Shown: in pieces, positions 40,465-47,185 of the stretch
Layout of the letters: the number at the start of each line of letters is the position of its first letter
Position numbering within the stretch: the first letter of the stretch is position 1
NCBI RefSeq assembly: GCF_009380215.1
Contig: NZ_WHUG01000003.1
Location: 496,001 to 560,000 of the forward strand
Source of the DNA: Rugamonas aquatica
GTDB lineage: Bacteria; Pseudomonadota; Gammaproteobacteria; Burkholderiales; Burkholderiaceae_D
Direction of reading: 5' to 3'
Length of the DNA: 64,000 nucleotides
The notes under the pieces: generated by a model
The model's database searches: none
Seen by the model: only the letters and a program-made list of their open reading frames with translations
Told to the model about the DNA's origin: nothing
Position numbers and translations under genes: made by a program

Positions 40465-41355
40465 ATGCTACTTGCCCGTCACTGTCGCTTTCTTTTTCTC
40501 TTAACTTCGGCGGTGGCATCGGCAAGCGCCTGCGCATCGGGCACGGCGCGTATCGAATGGATACGCGCTGAAATCGTCCCGGGCGAAGGCAAGGTCAACG
40601 CGGCGCTGTTCATGCCGGTCAAGCTCAACGGCGCGGACTGCCGCGCACAGCTGGACACGGGCGCGCCGGGCATCGTGCACTTCCACCAATCGTTCGATCG
40701 CAGCGCCGCGCGGCCGCTCGTGGTCGAGGCGCTGGGGATACGGCACGAAGTCGACGGGCCGCCTAACCTTGAGGCCGGCGAGGGCGGCTGCCCGAAAGGC
40801 TTGCGCATCTCGCTGGGCAATCAGTTTTTCGAACAAGGCACGCTCACCATCGACCTGAAGCGGGAGCAATTGAGTTTCGCACCAGGCTCCACGCTGGCGG
40901 CCGACGCCAAGGCCGTGCCGTTCTTCTACCCGCAGTGGGATGTGAATTCCTCCGGCGGCGGGCATGTTGTGATTGAGCTGGGCGACGGCCAGGGCCGCAA
41001 GCGTTACGCGATGCTCGATACCGGCGCGGCCAGCTTCGGCATTTCGGCGCTGACTGCCGAATCGTGGCGCCAGCTCACCGGCAAGGAGCTGGCAGCCGGC
41101 CCCGGCGTCACCAGCTACAGCGTGAGCAGCTGGGGCAAGGCGCTGCCGTGTTATCGCGCGCGCTCCGCCACCCGCTTCGAGCTGGGGCAGGGCCAGGCGC
41201 TGGAAAACGCCGACGTGTCGTATTGCGAAGCCCCGGCCTTCAAGCCCGGCCAGAAGCTGGCGGCACTGATTGGCTTGCGTAATTTTTCCAACCACACCAT
41301 CACCATCGACTATCCCGCGCGCCGCTTGCGCTTTGCCGCGGTGACGGCGGAGTAA
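40465..41355 (+). CDS. Secreted aspartic protease-like protein with two DTGA motifs
   Basis: This 296-residue protein has a signal peptide (FLFLLTSAVASASACA). Two aspartic-protease motifs occur, QLDTGAPG with Asp64 and MLDTGAAS with Asp185, 121 residues apart. Each is followed by a beta-rich stretch, ending IGLRNFSNHTITIDYPARRLRF. Bacterial retropepsin-like proteins have one such motif and dimerise; here the two copies suggest a two-lobed single chain like pepsin. Four cysteines (CRA, GGC, PCY, YCEA) may form disulfides. Protease activity is inferred. It is followed after five bases by a ferredoxin gene. Confidence 0.8.
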   Translation: MLLARHCRFLFLLTSAVASASACASGTARIEWIRAEIVPGEGKVNAALFMPVKLNGADCRAQLDTGAPGIVHFHQSFDRSAARPLVVEALGIRHEVDGPPNLEAGEGGCPKGLRISLGNQFFEQGTLTIDLKREQLSFAPGSTLAADAKAVPFFYPQWDVNSSGGGHVVIELGDGQGRKRYAMLDTGAASFGISALTAESWRQLTGKELAAGPGVTSYSVSSWGKALPCYRARSATRFELGQGQALENADVSYCEAPAFKPGQKLAALIGLRNFSNHTITIDYPARRLRFAAVTAE

Positions 41356-41360
41356 GCAGC

Positions 41361-41675
41361 ATGACGGGCGCGGTCAGGGTCACGCTGGCACGGCAAGGCT
41401 GGGCTTTCGATGCGCCGGCGCCGGCGACCGTGCTGCAAAGCGCCGAGCGCGCCGGCGTGCGCCTGCCCAGCTCCTGCCGCAACGGCACCTGCCGCACCTG
41501 CATCTGCCTGAGCACCAGCGGCACGGTGCGCTACCTGATCGAGTGGCCGGGCCTGAGCCTGGACGAAAAGCGCGAAGGCTATATCCTGCCCTGCGTGGCC
41601 ATCGCCGAAACTGACCTGGTCATCGAGGCGCCCGCCGCCTCCAGGCTCCCGGCCCCATCCGATACTGGCGCTTGA
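41361..41675 (+). CDS. Plant-type 2Fe-2S ferredoxin
   Basis: This 104-residue protein has the cluster ligands Cys39, Cys44 and Cys47 (SSCRNGTCRTC) and Cys78 (ILPCVA), the spacing of plant-type ferredoxins. It would carry electrons in the cytoplasm to an unknown oxygenase or reductase; none is adjacent. Its last 56 bases overlap the 3' end of the convergent AraC gene, so the two mRNAs are complementary at their ends. Confidence 0.9.
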   Translation: MTGAVRVTLARQGWAFDAPAPATVLQSAERAGVRLPSSCRNGTCRTCICLSTSGTVRYLIEWPGLSLDEKREGYILPCVAIAETDLVIEAPAASRLPAPSDTGA

Positions 41676-42522
41676 AGGCGCGGTGGAAGGCCGCTTCGGA
41701 CTGGTAGCCCACCGCTTCGGCCACGTCGCCCGCCTGGCGGCCGGCATCCAGCAGGCGCGCAGCCTGCGCCATGCGCAGCCGCGTTAGCACGGCGGCCGGT
41801 GCGGCGCCCGCCGCCTGCCTGAACAGGCGCGCGAAGGTGGCGCGCGACATGTGGCAGGCCGCCGCCAGTTTCTCCAGCGTCCAATCCTGCTGCGGCGCGG
41901 CCAGCATGCCGTTCAGCGCCGCCTGTAGACGGCGCTCCGCCAGCACGGCGAACAGTCCCGGCGCCGCCATCGATTGCTCCAGCCACCCGCGTATCAGCAG
42001 CGCGAACAGGGCGGACGCCAGTTGCCGCACGATGGCTTCCGAGCCGGCGCGCGGCGCCTCGGCCTCCGCTTGCAGCATGGCGATCAGGTGGCTCAGGCCC
42101 TGGGTGTCGGCGCGGCCGGCGGTGCGCACCACCAGCATGGGCGGCAGCGCGGCCAGCAAGCCTTCGGCGCCGTCTTCATCGAAACGGAATTCGCCGCACA
42201 GGATGTCGGTGGCGGGGCCGTCGCCGTCGTTGCCTTCGTAGCGCAGCAGGCCTGGCGCTGTGTGCAGGGCGGAGGCTTGAGCGGGATCGCCGATGTAGAG
42301 CCGGTGCGCGCTGCCGTGCGGGAAGACGATCAGATCGCCCGCCTGCAGCGCCGGGCCGTCGGCGCCGTCCACCAGCGCCGTGCCGCGCACGATCAGGTGA
42401 TAGGGGGCGACGCCGCCGGCGGTGGCGCCATGGTCCAGCACCCAGGGGGCGCCGAAGTGGCAACGCGTGTCCAGCGCGGTGCGCATCGGGTACAGCGAGA
42501 GCAGGTGGCTGAGCGTGTCCAT
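41620..42522 (-). CDS. AraC-family regulator with cupin sensor domain
   Basis: This encodes 300 residues. The N-terminal cupin-type half (residues 1-180; YHLIVRGTALVDGADGPALQAGDLIVFPHGSAHRL) binds an effector. The C-terminal half has two helix-turn-helix motifs (TLEKLAAACHMSRATFARLFRQAAGAAP and AGDVAEAVGYQSEAAFHRAFKRQYRMGPG). It is divergent from the AhpD-like gene, with a long inverted repeat between them, as is typical for this subgroup and its target. It likely activates that gene in response to a small molecule. Confidence 0.92.
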   Translation of the reverse strand: MDTLSHLLSLYPMRTALDTRCHFGAPWVLDHGATAGGVAPYHLIVRGTALVDGADGPALQAGDLIVFPHGSAHRLYIGDPAQASALHTAPGLLRYEGNDGDGPATDILCGEFRFDEDGAEGLLAALPPMLVVRTAGRADTQGLSHLIAMLQAEAEAPRAGSEAIVRQLASALFALLIRGWLEQSMAAPGLFAVLAERRLQAALNGMLAAPQQDWTLEKLAAACHMSRATFARLFRQAAGAAPAAVLTRLRMAQAARLLDAGRQAGDVAEAVGYQSEAAFHRAFKRQYRMGPGAWRRRAPR

Positions 42523-42540
42523 GGCAGTCTGGTTTGAGAC

Positions 42541-42573
42541 GAATGAGCAAATTATAGATTGATTTGAGCATTC
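42541..42573. promoter_or_regulatory. Imperfect 12-9-12 inverted repeat, candidate AraC operator
   Basis: GAATGAGCAAAT and ATTTGAGCATTC pair at 10 of 12 positions around TATAGATTG. It is centred between the divergent AraC and AhpD-like genes. Confidence 0.6.
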
Positions 42574-42632
42574 ATCATCTCATGCCGCAGGCCTACACTG
42601 TTTCCATACCAACTCACCTGAAAGGAAACATC

Positions 42633-43169
42633 ATGTCCCGCCTGCATACCCCCGTCGTTTCGGAAGCCACCGGCCACGCCGCGCAGTTATTCACCGCCAT
42701 CAAGGGCGCGATCGGCAAGGTGCCGAACGCCTATGTCACGCTGGGCGGCAACAGCCCGATCGCGCTGGAAACCGCGTTGAACATGGATGCCGCGCTGCGG
42801 CTAAGCAGCCTGTCGGCGCAAGAAGTGGAAGTGGTCAAGCTGGCCGTGAGCCAGGATGCGCAGTGCGATTACTGCCTGGCCGCGCATACGCTGGCCGGCC
42901 GCAAGTCCGGCCTGAGCGGCGAGGCCATGCTGGCCGTGCGCCATGGCAGCTCCAGCGGCGATGCGCGGCTCGATGCGCTGGCGGGTTTTGTGCATACGGT
43001 GGCGACCACCCGTGGCGAGGTGCCGGCGGAAGTGGTGGCCGCGGTCCGGCAGGCCGGCTACAGCGATGCGCAGATCGTCGACGCGCTGCTGGCGGTTGCC
43101 GCCATCACCTTCACCAACCTGTTCAATCGCGTCAACGCGACGCCGCTGGACTTCCCCGCCGCGCCTTGA
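42633..43169 (+). CDS. AhpD-like / carboxymuconolactone decarboxylase-family protein
   Basis: This 178-residue protein starts at an ATG with AAAGGA ahead. The alkylhydroperoxidase D-type redox motif is CDYCLAAH (Cys78, Cys81, His85), in the setting VVKLAVSQDAQCDYC. Such proteins reduce peroxides or take part in small-molecule oxidoreduction and are often controlled by a divergent AraC regulator, as here. Length and motif fit the peroxidase-related group more than true decarboxylases, which lack the two Cys. Confidence 0.92.
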   Translation: MSRLHTPVVSEATGHAAQLFTAIKGAIGKVPNAYVTLGGNSPIALETALNMDAALRLSSLSAQEVEVVKLAVSQDAQCDYCLAAHTLAGRKSGLSGEAMLAVRHGSSSGDARLDALAGFVHTVATTRGEVPAEVVAAVRQAGYSDAQIVDALLAVAAITFTNLFNRVNATPLDFPAAP

Positions 43170-43174
43170 GCGCC

Positions 43175-43495
43175 TCAGGCTGCCGGGCCGTCGTCGCGCT
43201 TGCGCAGGCGGCTCAGCAACGCGTCGGTCGATTCGCTGAGCGGCACGCCGTGGCGCCGCATCAGCTGGATATTCAGCACCATGTTTTCCAGCACCAGCTT
43301 GGCCGCCACGGCCAGTAGGGTCAGGTGCTTGTCTTCTTCGCTGAAGCTCTCCATCGCCTCGGCCATCTCGCACAGGTGGTTGGAGATCAGGCCGCGCAGA
43401 TCGTGTTCGTCGAACGGCAGGTCGGCGAAATCGATCGGGTCTTCCTTCTCCACTTCCTCCATCAACAGTTCCAGCTCTTGCGGTGTGATCGTCAT
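43175..43495 (-). CDS. Small acidic protein of unknown function
   Basis: This encodes 106 residues from an ATG preceded by GGAG. The N-terminal half is very acidic (LMEEVEKEDPIDFADLPFDEHD). The C-terminal half is helical, with LLAVAAKLVLENMVLNIQLMRRHG. There is no signal peptide or cysteine cluster. I do not recognise the family. It is divergent from the MoaD-like gene with 88 bases between the starts, and tail-to-tail with the AhpD-like gene. Confidence 0.75.
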   Translation of the reverse strand: MTITPQELELLMEEVEKEDPIDFADLPFDEHDLRGLISNHLCEMAEAMESFSEEDKHLTLLAVAAKLVLENMVLNIQLMRRHGVPLSESTDALLSRLRKRDDGPAA

Positions 43496-43583
43496 GCAGT
43501 GCTCCGTTAGTTGAGGCGTTTTCATTTTATGCGAAACGGGCATAGAATCTGAATTCCCGTCGATCAAACCAATAAGCACAACG

Positions 43584-43853
43584 ATGGCGCAACTCATTTT
43601 TACCCAGCAACTGGGCCGCTTCATGGATGTGCCGCAGGTGGAGACCGAGGCGGCCGATCTGCGCAGCGCCCTCGACGCCGCCTTTGCCGACCACCCGCGG
43701 CTGCGCGGCTACGTGCTCGACGAGCAGGGCCAGTTGCGCGAAAACGTCGTCATCTTCATCGACGGCCAGCGCACCCGCGAGCGCAAAATATTGAACGACG
43801 CGCTGGCTCCCCTATCCAAAGTCTATATCCTGCAAGCTCTCTCTGGAGGTTGA
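43584..43853 (+). CDS. MoaD/ThiS-family ubiquitin-like protein
   Basis: This 89-residue protein has a beta-grasp pattern and a C-terminal Gly-Gly (LQALSGG), the feature of sulfur carriers MoaD and ThiS. The segment VVIFIDGQRTRE...LAPLSKVYILQALSGG matches the last strands of MoaD. In true carriers the terminal Gly is adenylated by an E1-like MoeB or ThiF protein; none is present here. The next gene begins two bases after its stop, so it probably works with the beta-propeller protein. Confidence 0.88.
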   Translation: MAQLIFTQQLGRFMDVPQVETEAADLRSALDAAFADHPRLRGYVLDEQGQLRENVVIFIDGQRTRERKILNDALAPLSKVYILQALSGG

Positions 43854-43854
43854 C

Positions 43855-44943
43855 ATGTCCGACCGCGCCTACATCGGCACCCGCAAAGGTCTGTTTGAAA
43901 TCTACCGCACCCATGAGGCGTGGCATATCGATCAGCAGCACTTCCTGGGCGACCCGGTGTCGATGGTGCTGCCGGACCGGCGCGACGGCACGCTGTACGC
44001 GGCGCTGAACCTGGGCCATTTCGGCGCCAAGCTGCACCGGCGCGATGCGGGCAGCGACAACTGGGTGGAGGTGGCCGCGCCGGCCTTTCCTACTAAACCA
44101 AGCGACTCCGCCGATCCGGTCGAGTGGACGGTCAAGCAGATCTGGTCGCTGGCGGCGGGCGGGCCGGACCAGCCTGGCGTGCTGTGGGCCGGCACCTTGC
44201 CGGGCGGCCTGTTCCGCTCGAACGACCGGGGCGAGAGCTGGAAGCTGGTGGACGGGCTGTGGAATGTGCCGGAGCGCGCGCAGTGGATGGGCGGCGGCTA
44301 CGACGTGCCGGGCATCCACAGCATCTGCGTCGATCCGCGCGACAGCCGGTCGGTGCTGGTCGGCGTGTCCTGCGGCGGCGCCTGGCTGACCACCGATGGC
44401 GGCGAGAGCTGGTCGTTGCGCGCGCAAGGCATGAAGGCCAACTATATGCCGCCTGAAATGGCGGACGTGCAGCAGATACAAGACCCGCACCGCATCGTGC
44501 GCTGCCCCGGCGAGCCGGACAAGCTGTGGTGCCAGCATCACAATGGCATCTGGCGCTCGGTGGACAATGGCGCAAACTGGACGGAGGTGCACAGCGCGCC
44601 GCTGTCGAATTTCGGTTTCGTGACGGCCGTGCATCCGCGAGACGGCGAGACGGCGTGGTTCGTGCCGGCCGAGGCGGACAGCAAGCGCATCGCGGCGCAC
44701 GCGGCATTGGCCGTCACCCGCACCACCGATGGCGGCAAGCACTTCACCGCCTGGCGCGGCGGCTTGCCGCAGCAGCATTGCTACGATCTGGTGTATCGCC
44801 ACGGCCTGGCGGTCAGCGATTGCGGGCAGATCCTGTTGATGGGATCGACCACCGGCGGCGCCTGGCTGTCGGAAGATGGCGGCGGCCAGTGGCAGACCAT
44901 CTCCACCACCTTGCCGCCGATTTACTCGGTCAGTTTCGCTTAG
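43855..44943 (+). CDS. BNR/Asp-box beta-propeller protein
   Basis: This encodes 362 residues with no signal peptide. Five Asp-box-like motifs are visible: SNDRGESW, TTDGGESW, SVDNGANW, TTDGGKHF and SEDGGGQW, one per propeller blade. This is the fold of sialidases and photosynthesis-assembly factors, but the sialidase arginine triad is not evident. GGAGG lies ahead of the ATG within the end of the MoaD-like gene. Proteins annotated as WD40/YVTN/BNR repeat or exo-alpha-sialidase next to a MoaD-like gene occur in other bacteria; the function is unknown. Confidence 0.88.
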   Translation: MSDRAYIGTRKGLFEIYRTHEAWHIDQQHFLGDPVSMVLPDRRDGTLYAALNLGHFGAKLHRRDAGSDNWVEVAAPAFPTKPSDSADPVEWTVKQIWSLAAGGPDQPGVLWAGTLPGGLFRSNDRGESWKLVDGLWNVPERAQWMGGGYDVPGIHSICVDPRDSRSVLVGVSCGGAWLTTDGGESWSLRAQGMKANYMPPEMADVQQIQDPHRIVRCPGEPDKLWCQHHNGIWRSVDNGANWTEVHSAPLSNFGFVTAVHPRDGETAWFVPAEADSKRIAAHAALAVTRTTDGGKHFTAWRGGLPQQHCYDLVYRHGLAVSDCGQILLMGSTTGGAWLSEDGGGQWQTISTTLPPIYSVSFA

Positions 44944-44949
44944 CCGAAC

Positions 44950-45555
44950 TTACCCGGCGTAGGCCAGGAACATATCGACGGTCGCTTCGACCACTTTCTT
45001 TTGCATGGCCGCGTCCAGCGGCGGCTGGTTCAGCGTCACTTGCGGCCAGAAGGCGAAGGTTTTCAGCTGGCCCGTCAGCATCTGCGGCGTCAGCATGGGA
45101 TCGGCCTTGAGCAGCTTGCCGTCGGCCTGGGCCGCGCGCAGCCAGACCACGGCTTCTTCTTCCTTGCGGGTCAGCCGCGTCACCATTTCCTGCGCCCGCT
45201 CGGGCGAATGGATGGATTCGGCGATCGCCACCCGCGCCAGGTCGAGGAAGTAGCCGTCCTGCAGCATGGCCATCTTTTTCCACAGCAGATCGAGCAACTG
45301 GTCGCGCAGCGGCACGGCCGGATCGTAGGGGCGGGCTTCCTGCTCCGCAAAACTATTCCACAACTCATGCAATATTTGCGCGAACAGTTCGTCTTTACTG
45401 GGGAAGTGGTTGTACACCGTGCGCTTGGAAACACCGGCGGTGGCGGCGATCTTGTCCATGCTGGTCGATTCGAATCCGCTGACGCGGAACTCGGCGATGG
45501 CGGCTTCGACGATGGCCTGGCGTTTGCGGTCGGTCAGTTTGAGGGGCGTGTTCAT
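44950..45555 (-). CDS. TetR-family transcriptional regulator
   Basis: This 201-residue protein has the TetR helix-turn-helix in residues 10-60 (RQAIVEAAIAEFRVSGFESTSMDKIAATAGVSKRTVYNHFPSKDELF), then a ligand domain of the AefR type (LFAQILHELWNSF, DLARVAIAESI). It is divergent from the metallo-hydrolase gene, with a perfect 15-bp palindrome between them, so it most likely represses that gene and itself. The inducer is unknown. Confidence 0.92.
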   Translation of the reverse strand: MNTPLKLTDRKRQAIVEAAIAEFRVSGFESTSMDKIAATAGVSKRTVYNHFPSKDELFAQILHELWNSFAEQEARPYDPAVPLRDQLLDLLWKKMAMLQDGYFLDLARVAIAESIHSPERAQEMVTRLTRKEEEAVVWLRAAQADGKLLKADPMLTPQMLTGQLKTFAFWPQVTLNQPPLDAAMQKKVVEATVDMFLAYAG

Positions 45556-45598
45556 GGCTTTATTTTACACCGACTAGTTTACTTTTCAAAAAATAAGA

Positions 45599-45613
45599 AC
45601 TACACTGTGTAGT
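45599..45613. promoter_or_regulatory. Perfect palindrome, candidate TetR operator
   Basis: ACTACACTGTGTAGT is a 7-1-7 perfect palindrome in the 87-base gap between the divergent TetR and metallo-hydrolase genes, 30 bases from the latter's start. Size and symmetry suit a TetR dimer. Confidence 0.75.
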
Positions 45614-45642
45614 GTACATTATCAATCCAGGAGTCGCCCATC

Positions 45643-46707
45643 ATGACTTATCAATCCGTTACCGCTGAATCCGCCCTCGACGGCCTGTCCGTGCCCAGCG
45701 CGCCGCGTACCCGCGACGGCAAGTTCCGCAATCCGGTGAAGATGCACCAGATGGGCTTCTTCAAGTCGCTGGGCGTCATGCTGCGCTTCGCCTTCGACAA
45801 GCCGAAGGACACCGTGCCGCGCCAGGCCATCCCCGTTCATGCGATCACGCAGCAGCAGTTATTGGATGCTCCGGATCGCAGCCTGTTCCGCCTCGGGCAT
45901 TCGACGGTGCTGCTCAAGCTCAACGGCCATTTCTGGCTGACCGATCCGGTGTTTTCAGAGCGCGCGTCGCCGGTGCAGTGGGCCGGGCCGCAGCGTTTCC
46001 ATCAGACGCCGATCAGCATCGAGGAGCTGCCGCCGATCAAGGGCATCATCCTGTCGCACGACCACTACGATCACCTGGACTACGCCGCCGTGATGAAGCT
46101 GGCCGCCAAGACCGAGCATTTCATCACGCCGCTGGGCGTGGGCGACCGTCTGATCGCCTGGGGCATCCCGGCCGCCAAGGTGCAGCAGCTGAGCTGGTGG
46201 CAATCGACCCACGTGGCGGGCCTGAAGCTGGTGGCGACGCCGGCCCAGCACTTCTCCGGCCGTGGCCTGAGCGACCGCAACAAGACGCTGTGGGCGTCGT
46301 TCGTCATCGAGGATCGCGACGTGAAGGTGTTTTTCAGCGGCGATAGCGGCTATTTCGACGGTTTCAAGGAAATCGGCCGCAAGTTCGGTCCCTTCGACCT
46401 GACCATGGTGGAGACCGGCGCCTACGATCCCCAGTGGCCGGATGTGCACATGCAGCCGGAGGAATCCTTGCAGGCCCACATCGATTTGCGCGGCAAGGTG
46501 ATGCTGCCGATTCATAACGGCACCTTTGATTTGTCGCTGCACGCGTGGCACGACCCCTTCGACCGCATTGCCGAGTTGGCGGCGGAACGCCGTCTGCCAT
46601 TGGCCACGCCGGAAATCGGCCAGGCGCTCGATATCCGCCTGCCGCTGGCCGACGGAAAATGGTGGGAACGGGTGAAGGAACAGGAAGCGGCGATGGCCGC
46701 CGCCTGA
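45643..46707 (+). CDS. Metallo-beta-lactamase-fold hydrolase, NAPE-PLD/UlaG-like
   Basis: This 354-residue protein has the zinc signature HDHYDHLD beginning at His139, with FFSGDSGYFDGF, METGAYDP-like (VETGAYDPQWPDVHMQPEES) and LPIHNGTFDLSLHAW supplying the remaining metal ligands. The order matches N-acyl-phosphatidylethanolamine phospholipase D and related lipid or lactone hydrolases. There is no signal peptide. GGAG precedes the ATG. Control by the divergent TetR regulator suggests induction by a lipid or xenobiotic. Confidence 0.92.
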   Translation: MTYQSVTAESALDGLSVPSAPRTRDGKFRNPVKMHQMGFFKSLGVMLRFAFDKPKDTVPRQAIPVHAITQQQLLDAPDRSLFRLGHSTVLLKLNGHFWLTDPVFSERASPVQWAGPQRFHQTPISIEELPPIKGIILSHDHYDHLDYAAVMKLAAKTEHFITPLGVGDRLIAWGIPAAKVQQLSWWQSTHVAGLKLVATPAQHFSGRGLSDRNKTLWASFVIEDRDVKVFFSGDSGYFDGFKEIGRKFGPFDLTMVETGAYDPQWPDVHMQPEESLQAHIDLRGKVMLPIHNGTFDLSLHAWHDPFDRIAELAAERRLPLATPEIGQALDIRLPLADGKWWERVKEQEAAMAAA

Positions 46708-46708
46708 G

Positions 46709-47050
46709 TCAGGCAACGACGTTAATCAGCTTGCCGATGGTCTCGCCCTGCGCGTTGATCTGCGGCTTGGGCGGCGCGGCCAGGTCGGCCGGCAGCACTT
46801 GCTGCGCGCGTGACGGTTTCTCTATCGCATTATTCAAATTTGGGGCTGGCGCCGCTTTCAACGGCGGCGCGGACGCCTGATCGCTCTCGCGCTGGCTATC
46901 GCTCAGCGTCTGCTTGTCCTTGGTCAGCTGCTGGCGGCTTTGCTCCAGCCGGTTGGCATCCTGGCTTACGCGTGTCTGGTCCGTTTGCACCTGCCTTTCG
47001 GCCTGTGCTATCGATGCCTGCAGCGCACTGACGGACGTTACGGAAGCCAC
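46709..47050 (-). CDS. Small coiled-coil protein of unknown function
   Basis: This encodes 113 residues from a GTG preceded by AGAGGTTAG. The first 60 residues are a Gln-rich coiled coil (LQASIAQAERQVQTDQTRVSQDANRLEQSRQ shows the heptad pattern over residues 10-40). A Pro/Ala-rich linker and a short tail, GETIGKLINVVA, follow. The tail pattern recalls flagellar or secretion-related anchors, but I assign no function. It ends two bases from the metallo-hydrolase stop. Confidence 0.7.
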   Translation of the reverse strand: MASVTSVSALQASIAQAERQVQTDQTRVSQDANRLEQSRQQLTKDKQTLSDSQRESDQASAPPLKAAPAPNLNNAIEKPSRAQQVLPADLAAPPKPQINAQGETIGKLINVVA

Positions 47051-47130
47051 AATCTAACCTCTAGGCAAAAATTCTGGGCATGGTAAGGCAGAATCGTGAT
47101 GAACACGATCCATTGCAGATTAGGCCAGAA

Positions 47131-47164
47131 AAACAAAAAAGGCAAGGCGAACTACGCCTTGCCT
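47131..47164 (-). terminator. Rho-independent terminator of the TonB receptor gene
   Basis: Read on the minus strand, AGGCAAGGCG pairs with CGCCTTGCCT around TAGTT and is followed by TTTTTTGTTT. A 10-bp perfect stem and T-run make this a strong terminator 22 bases after the receptor's stop. Confidence 0.9.
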
Positions 47165-47185
47165 GTGAGGGAGGGATGGAACAGT

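Noticed and set aside
43855..44943. Sialidase annotation for the BNR protein
   Set aside because: Asp-box motifs are present but the arginine triad, RIP motif and signal peptide expected of a sialidase are not evident.
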